Shown: in pieces, positions 46,195-59,576 of the stretch
Layout: every line of letters starts with the position of its first letter
Position numbering within the stretch: position 1 is the stretch's first letter
NCBI RefSeq assembly: GCF_030272615.1
Contig: NC_081406.1
Location: 239,248,422-239,312,421 of the forward strand
DNA from: Cryptomeria japonica
Lineage: Eukaryota > Streptophyta > Pinopsida > Cupressales > Cupressaceae
Length of the DNA: 64,000 nt
Direction: 5' to 3'
Notes under the pieces: generated by a model
What the model was told of the DNA's origin: nothing
The model's input: only the letters and a program-made list of their open reading frames with translations
The model's database searches: none
Translations under genes and position numbers: made by a program

Positions 46195-46575
46195 AATATT
46201 GCATAAAATTGCTCACCTGGACCTAAAATATTCATTCCAATCCACTCTAAGAGATAGAGAGGACCCAAACACAACACAACACATTATTTTCAAATGGTTC
46301 ACATGATTTGCACATGCTAACAAATCCTCCAAAGTTGGCATCAACTGAAATGTGTATATAAACATCAAAGCATGTTTACCAATCAACCCAAAATCAAATC
46401 TACACATGCCATGGTGAGACTTTAAACACTAACCAAACTGATTCTCCAAAGAAAACCTAGACCAAAGGAATATGATCCAAGTAGGATACATCACCATAGT
46501 CAACAAAAAACTGATAACACAAAACTCAAAACATCACAACTCCATTTGCAAATCAAATCATCACCTGGAAATTGA
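46195..46575. other. Sequence of unclear origin between LTR-like fragment and Copia gag
   Basis: No coding similarity. It is either interior of the degraded Copia element after loss of pol, or a continuation of the LTR-like fragment. Confidence 0.4.
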
Positions 46576-47930
46576 ACTGGAATACTACACAAATTGTATC
46601 CCTTATAAACCATCTATCCAACAATCAAAATATTATGCTTCAAACCTTCAACATATAAAACATCATCAGTATTATGCTTACCATGAAGATAAATAAAACC
46701 TCTACCACATATTACACAAGCTTTGTTGTCTCCTGGAAATTTTACTACACCGCCATCAGACTTCTCCATATTCATAAATTTACCTCTATCACATGTCATG
46801 TGATGTGAACTACCACTGCCAATCACCCATTCATCTATCTCTTCAATCTTAGTAGCCAAGGCCTTCTCTTCAACAATACAACTAGTAGAATTAGTATATA
46901 CCAGATCATCTTCCTTGATAGTAATGAACACAAATTCATCTTCCAAATTCCCTTTCTTAGACTCATCATCTGTCACATCTTCATCAGCAACATAATAATT
47001 TTTTTTATGATATCTATACTTTCTATTAGGCTTGTAAGGATTATCATATTTTGACACTCTTTCAGGACATCTAGAAGCAAAATGGCCAATCTTATTGCAT
47101 GAAAAATATTTCAAAGGTAACTTCCCTTCATACTTACCAGCTCCCTTAGGCAATCTTTTGGCAATAAGTACTTCAAGCTCTTCCAATTCTCTTTCCTGTT
47201 CTTCTATCTCTCTCATTTCCCTTTCATATCTAGAAACCCTACTTGAACTTTCTCTCAGATCATACTTCTGCTTCAAGGATATAGTAGATTTAAATGCAGT
47301 CTCAATTTTGCCATGTTATTCACCAAGTTCACTCAATTCAAAAGCATCAAGCTTTCCCACCAACATATCTCTTGTCACAGTTGTCACAGTCTGAATCTCA
47401 TCAATAGTAGTAACTTTGTGTTTATAAGGAGGCAAAGATCTCAACACTTTAGCTACAAGCTCATCTTCTTTAAGGACTCCACCAACACATCTGATATTTA
47501 GTACAAGATCATTCACTTTAGCAATAAAGGATGAAATATTATCATCTTCTCCCTTTCTTAGCAACTCATAATTTCCTTTCAAGCTTTGTAATTTAGCAAC
47601 TTTCACATGTTTATCTCCTTCATACAAGGTTTCTAGCTTCTCCCAAATCTCATGAGCAGTTTGCAATCCCATCACATTAGTCATCTCTGCATCAGTCAGG
47701 GCACTCAACAATACTTCTTTAGCTCTTACGTTATGTTCAACATCTTTGATCTGAGCTACAGTAATAGAACCATTTGGTGGAATATTGTATGCATTCTTTG
47801 TGATCTTCCAATAATCTTCTGCAAGACAATACAAGTGAAATTTCATCCATTTCTTCCATATAGAGTAATGAGTTCCATCAAATGTCAGGCTCTCCTTGAA
47901 AACAACAACTACCATACTAGATCTCCTCAA
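46576..47930 (-). pseudogene. gag: Copia gag-protease fragment
   Basis: The minus-strand gag opens near 47930 with F-D-G-T-H-Y-S-I-W-K-K-W (47880s) and continues with L-E-T-L-Y-E-G-D. Its zinc knuckle is YFSCNKIGHFASRC with the first Cys changed to Tyr. The protease motif is G-S-G-S-S-H-H-M, where the catalytic Asp is Gly. It ends after L-K-H-N-I-L-I-V-G followed by a TAG at the usual Gln; integrase and RT are absent. A stop also occurs at about 47316. Its relative at 49820-51106 lies in opposite orientation. Confidence 0.85.
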
Positions 47931-47971
47931 GTGGCCAAGCTTCTTCTAGATGATCTAGATCTGATACCAAT

Positions 47972-48632
47972 TGTTGGCAATGAAAATGCAAGAAAATTGA
48001 GATAGAGGGGGTGGGGCGTGAATAATTTTTCACCAAACTCAAACGAATTAATATCAACTTTAAAACTAATTAGGAAAAATAATAGCAAAGACAAACACAA
48101 CATCAACAACACACAAAACACATGGATTTTTGATGTGGAGAACCTAGTTAAGGGAAAAACCATGGTGGGAACCGACCCACAATATGATGATACTCTGTAT
48201 TAGTATGTGTAAATATTACAATGGGGAATGCACATGCATTCAGGCACACTCCTTAGAGCTCATTTCTCAAAAACAAAAAAGGGCTACAAACCTGCGAAGG
48301 CTCACTCCCTTACAAAGATCGGACAACAATCTGGATTACATGAATTGAAAGAATATCATCTCCAAATGTTTGATCATAGTTGTGGTCAAGCACACTATTT
48401 GCACAACACTTCTCTCCTCTTCTCCACTATTGAAAGATTAATTCGCTTGTTCGCACATACAATAATCTCATGGATCATAGACACAACAATAGACATACAT
48501 ATTACATGATCACAACACTTATTTATACAAATCATCAACCTTAACCTCAAGGTCGGCTCAACACATAAGACCTAATTACAAAATTACATCACACGATACA
48601 TAAATCAATATGGAGACCAATAAAATATCAAC
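47972..48632 (-). repeat. 5' LTR of the minus-strand Copia fragment
   Basis: On minus it runs TGTTGATATT...TTGCCAACA and is followed by the primer site TTGGTATCAG (47970-47961). A 39 bp stretch (48211-48249) is an exact inverted copy of 49495-49533 in the plus-strand Copia LTR. Confidence 0.75.
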
Positions 48633-48638
48633 AAGGAC

Positions 48639-49763
48639 ATAGGTATTGGATATTTTTGGTATTTCCTTTGGTATATTCTGGTGTGATCAGATCTTATGCA
48701 GATTTTTTGTGATATTTCTTGGGATGGTCTTATGTATCTTCATTTCAGATGGATCATGATTTGGTGCTCTGCAAGTTATCTTTGTTTGTGACAGTTGCTG
48801 ATTGGTTGTGTTCTTTAGCTTTTAGACATTGACCAATGAAGATTTGATAGGTGGTGTTGGTGCCGCTATTCTTGATGATTCTAATATGATTGTTGGTGTT
48901 TCCTAATTATAGTGTCCTATTTATTTTGATGAACCATATTGATCGTTGTGCAATTTTTTGGTGGTTTCTATGAATCGGTGATGATTTTCACTTTATGTAG
49001 TTTTTCTGGTGGTGTAGCACGTTTTAGTTGATCTTTGCATGATTTCTGGTGGAATTGAGCATTTGGGAATTTGTTTTAGGTGCTTATTATGCTATGTAAA
49101 CCATTATATTGGTCTGGTGGTCGATCTTTGTATCGTGTGTTGTAATTTTTTAATTAAGGGTTGAGGGTTTAGCCGACCTTGTTATCAAGGTTAATGAATT
49201 ATATATATAGGTGATATATTTATGTAATTTAGGTGTAGAGGTTATACCCACATTATAAGAGAGAGGTTTATGCACAAATACATGATTCATCCTTCAAGAT
49301 TGTGATTGAGGAGAGATTGGTATTGTAGAGAGGACATATCTGCTTTACCAAAACTGTAATCAGACATTTGGAGATGCTATTTTTTCAATTCATTTCTTCC
49401 AGATTGTAGTCCAAATCTTATTGTAAGTTAGTGAGACTTCCTTGACGGTTGTAGCCTTCCGGGCCATCATATTTTGAGTAGTGAACACTAGGTAGTGTGC
49501 CTGAATGCATGTGCATTCCCCATTGTAATATTTTCAAACACTATTGTAGAGTATCATCTTACTATGGGTAGGTTCTCGCCATGGTTTTTCCCTTAGCTGG
49601 GTTTTCCACGTCAAAATCTTGGTGTTGTGTGTTGTTCTCTCAATTTTTTTAAATCTTTTTTGTTATTTCAGTTTATCATATCTATGTTTTGTGATTAAGT
49701 TTTCTATTCTGGTGAAGACTGATTCACCCCCTTCTCAATCTTCCTTCTTGGTTACTACTAAAA
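48639..49763 (+). repeat. 5' LTR of the plus-strand Copia fragment
   Basis: It ends ...gattcacccc, cttctcaatc, ...ctaaaa, where the related element ends ctaaca. It is followed by ggtattagagc, a decayed primer site. The left edge (taggtattggat) is estimated from alignment with the Copia LTR at 14523. Confidence 0.7.
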
Positions 49764-49819
49764 ATAGGTATTAGAGCTAGATCCTTCAGTAGAAGCTTAA
49801 TCACTTGAGGAGATCTGAG

Positions 49820-51106
49820 ATGGCATCTCAAGGTGTTATCTTTAAGAAGGATAGTTTGAGATTTGATGGGAGTAACTATGCTATATGGAAGGACAAGATG
49901 AAAGTGCACTTGAAATGTCTTCGTGAAGATTATTGGAAGATTACAAAGAATGCGTATACTGTCCCTCTGAATGGACTAACTACTCTTGATGAGATCAAGG
50001 AAGCTAAACATAATATTAGAGTGAAGGAATAATTGCTCAGTGCCTTGACTAATTTTGAGATGAAAAATGTAATGGGACTTTAGACCACACATGATATCTA
50101 GGTAAAGCTTGAGATTCTGTATGAAGGTAATAAATAGGTGAAGGTTGCTAAGTTGCAGAGTTTAGAAGCGAAATATGAGATGTTGAAGATGGGAGATGAT
50201 GAGAACATACACTTTTTCATGGCTAAGGTGAATGATATTGTCCTAAGTATCAGATGTGGTGGTGGAATCATTGAGGAAGATGAAATTGTTGCTAAGGTGA
50301 TGAGATCTTTTCCTCCTTCTTATAAACATAAGGTTGCTGGTATTGGATCTGGAGTATGACTACATTGACAAGAGATATGTTGGTTGGAAAGATTGTTGCA
50401 TTTGACCTTAGTAAATTTGAAGAATCACATGGAAAGTATGAGACTGCATTTAGAGTATTTACATCTATATCCAGTAAGCAAAAATATGATCCTGATGAGT
50501 GCATAATAGATAGATATGAAAGAGAGAGAAGAGAGATGGAAGAGCAAGAAAGAGAGCTAGATGAATTTGAAGCACTAATTACCAAGAGATTTCCTAAAGG
50601 AGCCGGTAAATATGATGGAAAGTTTCCTTTGAAATGTTTCTCTTGTAATAAGATAGGACATTTTGCTTCTAGATGCCTAGAGAGAATGGCTAAGTATGAC
50701 ATGAATAATAAGCATGATAGGAATGATAGATATGAAAAGAATGAGAAGTATGAGAAGCCTTACATGCCTAACCAGAAGTATAGGAATTAGAAGAACTATT
50801 TTTTATACTATCGATGAAGGTATTACAGATAAAGAATCAAAAGGAGATGAAGTTGTATTCCTTGCCATTAAGGAAGATGGACCTGTACCTATTGATTCCA
50901 CTAGTTGTACTATTGAGGAGAAAGCTTTCACTGCCAAGGTTAACAAGAAAGATGAATGAGTAATTGATAGTGGTTGTTTATATCATATGAATAGTGGTAA
51001 AAGAAAATTTGTGAGTATGGAAAGATATGATGGTGGAATAGTTAGATTTAGAGATGACAAAGCTTGTATGATCCGTGGGAGTGGTTCTATTTATTTTGAC
51101 GGTAAG
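49820..51106 (+). pseudogene. gag: Copia gag-protease fragment, cut by a later insertion
   Basis: It starts MASQGVIFKKDSLRFDG. Gag has W-K-I-T-K-N-A-Y, L-E-I-L-Y-E-G and an intact knuckle CFSCNKIGHFASRC (about 50638). The protease motif V-I-D-S-G-C lies at about 50963 after a TGA where Trp is expected. Stops at about 50030, 50081, 50099 and 50135 align with Val, Gln, Trp and His of the 46576-47930 copy. The coding sequence stops in F-D-G-K at 51106 because the next element begins there; the rest of this Copia element should lie beyond the window. Confidence 0.85.
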
Positions 51107-52413
51107 TGTACATTAGGAAATAGGGAATCATCACAAGCATAATCAAAATATTAATAATAGCTCAATCACAAAAGCTCATTGCAATGATCTATCCTAAACA
51201 ACACTCAATAGAGACATAAAGATAAAACATTCAAAAGTAAATACTATGCAAACCAAACATGGATTTGAATGCTCCTTCATGCAGCTCCATTGTCCTTCTT
51301 TCTTCTCCAAATAGTTTTGTTGTGGATCTCACCTACAAGTGCATGATCATGATATGAAAGCAAGTAGACAAGATGATTGCTCAAGAATACTCGAAGCATG
51401 ATTGACTTGAAAAAGAGATTATCTGATTATTCTCATTATTAGGGGAGAGGGGGATTTGATTGAAGAAATTCATCCAATTTATAGATAAATTGGAGAAAAA
51501 GACCAAATTAGCATGATTCAATTCAAATGGAAATTGCAAAGCAAAATTGTCAATTTATGACAATTTATGACAAATTATGCACTTTCTATGCAAAATTTGA
51601 TTGATTGATGACAATTTATGACAAATTATGACACATTTCTATGTCAAGAATTTATGACAAGATTTTGAAATAGAAATAGACCTTTAGGAGAAATTAGAAA
51701 ATTAAGTTGGAAATAATGACTTGGAAATTAGGAATTTGATGAAAAATAGGTAAATTAATTAATAATTTCTCATTCATTAATTAATTTACAAAAATAGGAG
51801 GAAATTAATTAGCCAATGAAATAAACATTTAATTGTGACAAGAAGACTTAGGATAAATAAATAAATTATTAATCCTAAAGGGAGAAATGACAAACAAGGT
51901 TAAATGATTAAATCACGAAACCCTAGAAGATGATTTAGCAATGCAAGGACGACAATTAGGTCTTGATATAAAATTGATTTGATGTTGATTCGATCATGAT
52001 TTTGAATTAATAAATGATTTGATTGATAAACATTTGAGATTGATTGACAAATTGACCAATATTGATAAAGAGACCAAATTGATATACACCAATTGATGAG
52101 GAACAATGACAAATTTATCCAAATTAACATGATTGAGAAGGACGATGATCGATGACAAATCGATCGCAAAATGACAAAATTGACAAGTTGATAAGGATCG
52201 ACCAAAATCATGATTGAAGATTGTTGTCGACAAGACCAAATTCGAAGGCGAGATGAATGAAGAATACAGAAGAATGACTCGATGCTCGCAAATGATAAAG
52301 ATCAAGTGTGAATCATAGGAGAAATGTTAATGTGACGCAAAAACATAAAATGAGGCAATGCACAAATATTAAAGCATGACTTCGCAAGCGTTGACCATTT
52401 TTAGGTGTCTACA
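51107..52413 (-). repeat. 3' LTR of a minus-strand Gypsy-like element (element A)
   Basis: The ends are tgtacatt... and ...gtgtctaca on plus, so TGTAGACAC...AATGTACA on minus. The right edge adjoins a polypurine tract on minus (AAAGAGGGGCAAAA, 52427-52414). The left edge is where the Copia gag frame breaks off. The interior is AT-rich with many tgacaaattt-type words. Confidence 0.75.
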
Positions 52414-54404
52414 TTTTGCCCCTCTTTGAGACAATGCGATTTTAAGCGTTGTTTCAAAGAACAATAATGAAAATGCCCTAGACAATAATAATGACATATG
52501 CATGCCCCCTCGAGGAATTGGCCGGAAACATCCAGAAAAGAGGCCAATTGATCAATAAGAATGATAGAAAATGATAGGAGCAAACAGATTAAACAGATGG
52601 ACGGAAGAAATGTGAGTGAGAAGAAATCAAACAGAGGACAGTTAGAGATGAAGAAAAACTTGCTTTCAGTAATGCACAGAAGTAGGTGAGAACCTTTATT
52701 TAATGTAGCAAAGTGGATGCAGAGCATCATGGCATTGAAGGCCAGAGCTGGAACGCAACCCTTTTTGCAAAAGACAGACACATCACAGACAAATGACAAT
52801 CACAATCAAAAAAAAGAAAGGGACCATGAACCATCCCGGTCACTCTAAATCACTCAGTGACATCATCGAGCGACATAAGAACATGATCAAAGCCAAAGAT
52901 AAATCAATAAGAAAATAAGATGCACAATTTCAAGCAAATCAAACAAATATCTTGATCTTCATTGTCAAAAAGTTGAAAGTGCTAATAGGACGATCATGTT
53001 GTCTGGTTTCAGAACATGCGGTACCCCGTCTAAGACAGGACACAGTCTGGTTTCGAGTATACCACACCCTGTATAAGACCCATGATAGTAGTAATAAAGA
53101 CAAATGATTTTGATGCTGATATTCGATTGAAATGATAGTTTAGATCAGTTTGAATGCCTGGTTGGATTGAAAAGTTCATCTGTTAATGCATGATTTCATT
53201 AAAGCACAGTGTTGAATTGATTGTCATTGGATGTATGCTCAATGATCTGTCTATGCGCAGAGAAGGTATTGATTTGCAGAATGCTTGTTTTTGTTTTTGC
53301 TTTTGTGAGGTTTTTACAATTTTTTTGTGTTCATTTTTTCAAGACTTTATTTGATTTTTTAGGAATTTGTTCAGGACATTATTTTATTTTTTAGGAATTT
53401 TTTCAGGACATTTTTAATTTTTTAAGATTTTTGCCCCCAGTGTCTAGCAAGGCAAGGAATATGATAGGTGAATAAATAGGCTTGCTGAAACGTTGGTGGA
53501 TAGAGGGAAGACAAAGGCTTTTTATTATGGAGACAATATGGATGCAATTTTCAAGGGATATTGTGTGATGGGACAAGAGACTGGATATGACAATGTAAAG
53601 CAGTGAAATAGCATGAGGGACATGTCAAGAGGTTTTTGAAACCATGTTTAAATTTTGCGTCCTTATTATAGACCAAGATCAAGGGATAGAAAGAGTGTAT
53701 GGATAGTGATAAGATATGGATAGGATAAGCAAGACCAAGAATGGATAAGGGACATGGACTGAAGGTTGGGGCAGAAAGTTGCAACAAGATAGGGAATATG
53801 GATGAAAGGTTATAATAAGCAAATGGATAAAGGCCAAAAGCTATGATAGACTAAAAGCTGCAAACAAGATGCATGATGCTCATGACGATCCTCAGCCTTG
53901 TCAAGATCAAAGGTGGAAAGGGAAACTGGACATGAGGGACAATAGGACAAGGAAGGGTAATAGGACATGAAGGAGTATGACATGGTATGATAGGATAATG
54001 GAACAATGAAGGACAAAAGGATATGATAGGAGGAAACCTGCCCCCAAGTGTGGTATGCAAGAAGTTCATAGATTACACTTGACGCCTATTTGCTAGGTTT
54101 TCATCATGGTACTTGCCCAAGGCGCCTGTTTGCCAGGTTTTCACCAGTGGACGAATTATTTTTCTTTATTTTTTTTCTTTTGTCTCTTTTTTTTTTTTTT
54201 TAATTTTTAATTTTTTTTTTTTTTTTTGTATTTTGACTTTTTCAATAGAAGATGGACAAATGATAGGGGGTGGAAGAATTGGGCTCAAGCATCTTTTTGT
54301 TTGGATAGTAGCCTTGAAAAAAATGGACCATGACTTTTAAAAGTATGCTCAAAGATGTTGGTAGGATAAGGATATGGAATATGAGATGAAACTAAGGCAA
54401 GGAT
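52414..54404 (-). other. Non-coding 3' interior of element A
   Basis: No supported coding. It holds a long T-rich tract (54165-54230) and a duplicated segment with ttgctaggttttcat and ttgccaggttttcac (near 54095 and 54130). It also has a repeated ttttttaggaattt...ttcaggaca block (53350-53420). This may be untranslated RNA of the element. Confidence 0.5.
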
Positions 54405-56306
54405 TTATGCAAAGGATTGGATCAAAGGGATCGAAGGATGGAAAATATGCATTGGATAATGGATAGGGTATTGGAAGAACTGGGCTTGAGTGGATGGAAA
54501 TGAAGGCAAGATCGACATTGGCACACACCTTGACGGGTGATGGACTGATGGAGGACAAATGTATTTTGGATATTGAGATTTTGATGAAGAAACGACTATG
54601 GATTTTGGGACATAAGGGCCCAAAATGGATGAAGAAGGTGGTGGAGAAATAGACTTGGAAGGTTTGGATGGAGGAACAACAATTTTAGATGCCAATCTAG
54701 GTTGTTCTTTTTGTGCTTCAAGGAGCTTCTTGGGGATCCACATGGTTTTTGGTTTTTCATGCTTTTGTGGTTCCTTGGAGTGCATTGCTTGCACAAGGGA
54801 TTTAGGAACCCATATATATTTTGACTTTTCTTTATTTTGCTCAGTGGGCCTTTGTGGCCTTTTGGAAATTTCTTTTTCATTATAGATCATATTGTTCTTT
54901 GTTTTGACATGTTGATTATATTGGACATGTTGATCCTGGAATACATGTGGATTTCTAGCCTTATGACTTTTATACTTGGCATCCAAATTGCTTGGAGGGG
55001 GAAAGGAATGCATGGATGGATAGGAATGAAATGGAGTTCTTTTGGATTGATTAAATTTACTCAAGGATGTGTGCCTTTTCTGACCTTACATAGAGGACAA
55101 AGGAATATAAGGACCTAAGATAGATGGAAGGGATGATGGGGAAAGTGTATGTTTTGATTGTGATGGAGGGATACCAACGTCTTGAGAGTGAGTTGTGTAG
55201 ACATGACCCTTAAGATCTTCATTGATATGGAGGGGTTCTTTCTCATGAAGGTCTACTCCTTTGCCTTTATGAATATCTTGACTTGTAGGATACTCTTTTC
55301 TTTGGGAAGAAGACGTGAGTCCATTATGAGGTGGATATGATATAAGAGAAATAATGAGATCTTGAAGTGGATCGGATTGCACCAAAGTGGAAGAACCTAT
55401 TATGCATGTCGAGGGTTCATGAACATCTTGCACTGACATGTTAGAATCATGATGGGGATTAGGATCATGAGGGGTACTATGATTATGTAGTGGACATGGT
55501 TCAATGACAGGCTCTTCAAGAGATGGAATGGGAGAAATAATGGGATCATCAAAAGAAATGATATCTTGGAGTGTGTATGGAGGATTAAGACAAGGATCTT
55601 GTGGAGGATTTAAAGGAATAATTTGATCTTGACAAGGAGGAAGATCATTGGAATCCTCTTTAAAGGTTCTTTGCTCTTGACTTTTAATGGGATCATCGGA
55701 AAGGATGGAAGGGATATCTTGATCTTTCTCAAGAAGTGGAATGTCAATAGGATTTGAAAGGACATTTTTTTCATGAAATGGAAGGGGATCGTTTGGGATT
55801 GGATGGACTGGGATATCTTGATCTTGCTTGAGGAATGGAGTGTCAATAGGACTTTGGATAGGATGGACAAGAATAGGGGAATCGTCATGAGTGTCTGGGA
55901 AGATGGGGTCTTGGTCAACAATTGGATGGGATGATAAGGTTTCAAGATCTTGATCTTGATTTTCTTTAGGACTCATTTCTTCATGTTCTAAATTATCCTC
56001 TTGACATGGGGTTGGACTTTGGATATGCATGGGGGATTCTGACAAGGAATCAATGTTTTGGCATGAAGGGGATGCACTTTGAACATTTGTGATAGATTTT
56101 GGCAAGGAATCAATTCTTGAACATGAGGAAGAGGGACTTCGAATGGGGTCCTCTAAAACAGGTAGTGGCAATAAAGTGCATGGTGGCATTGGATCTTGTA
56201 TTTCTGAAACATGACAACGATGTGTATCATGAATTGGATTATCTTGGCAATCAATTATGGATAGCTCTTGGATAATTGCATCCTTGAGTGTATTGTTTGA
56301 TGAGGA
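54405..56306 (-). pseudogene. Proline/serine-rich ORF of element A, cut by element B
   Basis: The minus frame is open from the insertion point at 56306 through 55087. It meets a TAA after I-L-G-P-Y-I-P-L-S-S-M, then continues in the same frame to 54405. The protein is rich in Pro, Ser, Asp and Gln with repeated S-I-L-G-P-Y and D-Q-D-I-P motifs and W-V-P-K-S-L / W-I-P-K-K-L repeats. No zinc knuckle, protease or pol motif is present. The frame reaches the insertion point in phase (39 codons upstream of the Met at 56189), so the true N-terminus is beyond the window. Function is unknown. Confidence 0.65.
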
Positions 56307-57979
56307 TGTGTAGGAGAAAAAGTGACACTAAGCAAACAGGCCCTAATCTCACTTTCAACCACACACTTGTGGAATACGAAAGAGCCTAGAGGTATCACAC
56401 AATTGGCTACTTCTTTTTGTGGAAGAGAGAGCCATGGGCTACCTATTAGGATTTCTATTCCTTTGTTGTAAATGATAGATAGAATGATGCAAGTTCAATC
56501 CCTAACCCCAAAGTGCAAGTATGAACTAATAACAAGATTGCAGAATTGAACTTAAACAATGGAAAGTTGCAAACACAAGGACAAGACAAGAATGTAAATG
56601 CATACCCGGTGTTAAAATATGAATGAAAATGTTCGGGATGGGGGCGCGGGCGCCACTGTCCTGAATCTGCCCCTGAAACTGCTCCGAAAACTGTTGTTTT
56701 GCACTCTGGAAAAGCTGTCAAAAATGCTGAAAATGCTGTCTGTCAGGAGGACCAGGGCGCCCAGCGCCCCTGTCCCAGGGACCAGGGTGCCCAGCGCCCC
56801 TGTCCTGGCAGGACCAGGGCGCCCCACGCCCCTGTCCTGGTCTTTTTCTCTGAAATTTGGTGGGAAGGTCGGTCTCAGTCTGCTTCTCCCGGATCTGCAA
56901 CCTGCGGCGTCGTCCGAGTCCCGAAACCTGCACTTATATCTGAAAAGGTGTTTGGGCGGCTATATAGGGTTTTGCCTTAGTCAAACCCCCGCTTCGGTGA
57001 TTTCCACCTCCACGAATAGCCAAGTTGTATTGTAAAATGTATTGTGTGTGCAGACCTAGTGTGTGTGCAAGGTCCTAAAATGCAAGAAAGCAAACTAGAG
57101 CAACCTAGAAAGTAAACCCTAATTGCTTGTAAATGATAATGTAAATGCTCCAAATCAAGATGCAAAGTGATCTAAAGCATGGATACAAATGATATAATGA
57201 GGCTTATGCAAAGACATGAAAACAACATGAAATCATACCCAACCCCAAGGGAGGGGTACAAGCCAATCTTCAGTCGGTAATCCCCTATTGCTCTTCAATG
57301 TCTTCAAAGCCCTAAATGAATGAATGAAATTGATGAATACTTGATGGATGGATGTTGAATGTTGTTGAAGTCTTCAAAGATCTGCTCTTTCGCTGCATAG
57401 AAGGTCCTTGAAACCAAAATTCGGATCCTTTCAAATGAAGAAAGAGAGCTCTTATATATGAAACCCTAGGTCTTAATTTCAATTTTAGGCCGACTTAGAG
57501 ATTGAATCTCTCGCCAATTTCTTGGGGTTAAGCTTTATTTTATGATTGGATCGCGCTCCTAAAATTTCGGGAAAAATGTCCGGGACCATGTTGCACTCCG
57601 GGCGCCATGGTCCCGACAACTTTTCACCAAATTTTCAGGACTGTCGGATATGATGATTTTAGAGAGAATCCCGAAGTTACAGGTGATTTCGAGATGTTTT
57701 GACCCCCGAAATCAAGCCCCCAAGTTCAAAATAGGACCTAATTAGGGTTTTTGATTAAATGATGTATTGGAGGAATAAAATGAAAAGGGCACACTTTAAT
57801 GAAAGGGACCAACTTTATGATGTAGGAAATGATAAAATAGGACCTTAGACCTAATTAATTTAATTAATTAAGTGCTAAAGGGGAAATGCAATGCAAAATA
57901 CAAAATGCGCCAAGGCGGGTGCTAAACTAGGTGTGAAATTGTACCACCCTAGCAAGTGCATACAATTTATGATGCTACA
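56307..57979 (-). repeat. 3' LTR of element B
   Basis: On minus it begins TGTAGCATC and ends CCTACACA. The right edge adjoins a polypurine tract on minus (AAAGTGGGGGCTAAA, 57994-57980). It contains a GC-rich minisatellite at 56750-56840. Confidence 0.87.
56750..56840. repeat. GC-rich 30 bp minisatellite, three units
   Basis: Units of the form gaccagggcgcccagcgccc plus ctgtcccagg. The block is far more GC-rich than anything else in the window. The matching block in the 5' LTR has four units. Confidence 0.9.
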
Positions 57980-59576
57980 TTTAGCCCCCACTTTAGCGGT
58001 CATATGAACACTACGTGCATATGCAAGCTAAAGTACAGAAAAGTAAACATTATTTGAAAAAGGATGTATCCATAAGTCTGTCGAACGAAGCCCCCAGCGG
58101 TATCTGCAGTACACAGTTAGGAACTGCACCCTACAAAACACACGTTAGATCACAAAATCACCTAATGCTTACTAAGGAAGGTGATGAAAATTCGAGGGTA
58201 GCTATATGCCCCCCCCTGTTTCGGCTTGCTAATTTTAGTGAGTTGAAACAGGGTATCATGTTTACCACTCTGAATTGTTAAAGAAAATTGATGACAAATG
58301 CTCACAAGAAGATTTGATATGAGATCAAAAACTAATGGAGAATCATTTGGTAAGAAAGAGGACTAAATCTCAATTCCAACACAACAAAGAGTGTGAGGAT
58401 TTGAGAGTTCTCTAACACAAGATGAAGGATGTAAACATGGACTTCTCGCCCCTAGATCTTGTCTAGGTGATCCATGGGAAAAAGGACATGGAAAACTAGC
58501 CCCTAGCGTCTGTCTAGGTGATCCATGTAAGGGAGGAGAGTGAGAAAGTCTAGCCTTATGCCGCTAGTTCCACTCAACCTTGTGCATGTGTGTGTAAGTG
58601 AGGTTAGAAGCATCTCATAGGAGTCTATGCCCGAGTATGCTACAACCTGTATATGTATAGTACAAAAGCGTGACATCTCTCTCTAAGAGTCTGTGCTCTG
58701 GTTCCGAGAATAATCACCTTGCATAAAAGAAAAATGGAGACATCTCGCTCTAAGAGTCTGTGCTCTGGTTCCGAGAATGACTCATTGCTCAAAAAGTGTA
58801 ATGTTTATGTCATAAGCAAAGTAGAACAAGGATACCTACCTTCATCACAAAAGAAGATACCCCAAAAAATGCAACAATGTCATAGATCCAAGCAAGGGAG
58901 TTTTTGCACTCTTTAAGCAAGGATAAGATAGTTGAAAAGGGATATCTTGTAGTATGTGTAAAGGAGATCCTTAGAGGAGAAGAGACCTTTGTACAAAAGA
59001 CACCTATCCCAAAGAGGAATTGTCTTAGACAAATATAACATCTTCTAGAATAAGACAAAGAAGAGAATAAGAATGCAATACTTCCTTCTTTTGCGAGGTG
59101 AAAGTGATTCTTAATGAAGGATGACACTCTTTTTAACCCAATTGGGAGAGTGAATTCATTATGGATGTAGTTTACCAAGTGCAAAAGAGGTTGTAGTCAA
59201 GGACTTACAACTCTTGTAAGAGAGAATCCTTAAACAAACAACAACAAATGCATACAAGGAATAACATCAAGTAATAAATTTCACACCATCCACGAAATAG
59301 GAAAAAGTGGATCCTTAGATAAAAATAAGGAAAGATCATTGCCTCAATGAGGACTTACACAATCTTCTAGGAAGAGATTTGGACATAAGAAAAAGAAGAG
59401 ATGTATGAAATCACTCTTGTCCCCATAGGAACAAGAGATAACATAGAAAATTAGGCTATTATGTTGCTTCAAAAATATGATTGCACTTGAAATTGTACCA
59501 TCATGAATGACAATGAGCCCCCAGTAAATGAGCTACCAATGTCACATAATGATGAGCAACATAATAGCCATTAATG
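57980..59576 (-). other. 3' interior of element B, no gene
   Basis: Non-coding. It contains a ~67 bp tandem duplication (58672-58795, with aagagtctgtgctctggttc in each copy) and a looser duplication with gtctaggtgatccatg at 58463 and 58512. Confidence 0.6.

Larger units (their letters stand above)
51107..56306 (-). mobile_element. Gypsy-like non-autonomous element A (visible 3' part)
   Basis: 3' LTR, polypurine tract, a 2 kb non-coding stretch and a proline/serine-rich ORF on minus. It is interrupted at 56306/56307 by a second element of similar LTR type. Its 5' part and 5' LTR should lie right of the window. Confidence 0.7.

Noticed and set aside
45490-48632. One complete Copia element with LTRs at 45490-46194 and 47972-48632
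   Set aside because: The two LTR-like sequences share layout but little sequence, no matching target duplication is visible, and pol is missing. I kept them as separate fragments.
54165-54230. Long T-tract as a retroposed poly(A) tail (SINE or processed pseudogene)
   Set aside because: There is no adjacent SINE-like or cDNA-like sequence and no target duplication; it lies in the non-coding interior of element A.
54596-57035. Overlapping frames such as 54596-54880, 56619-57035 and 63442-63888
   Set aside because: They are shadows of the proline-rich ORF or translations of the GC-rich minisatellite in the LTR.
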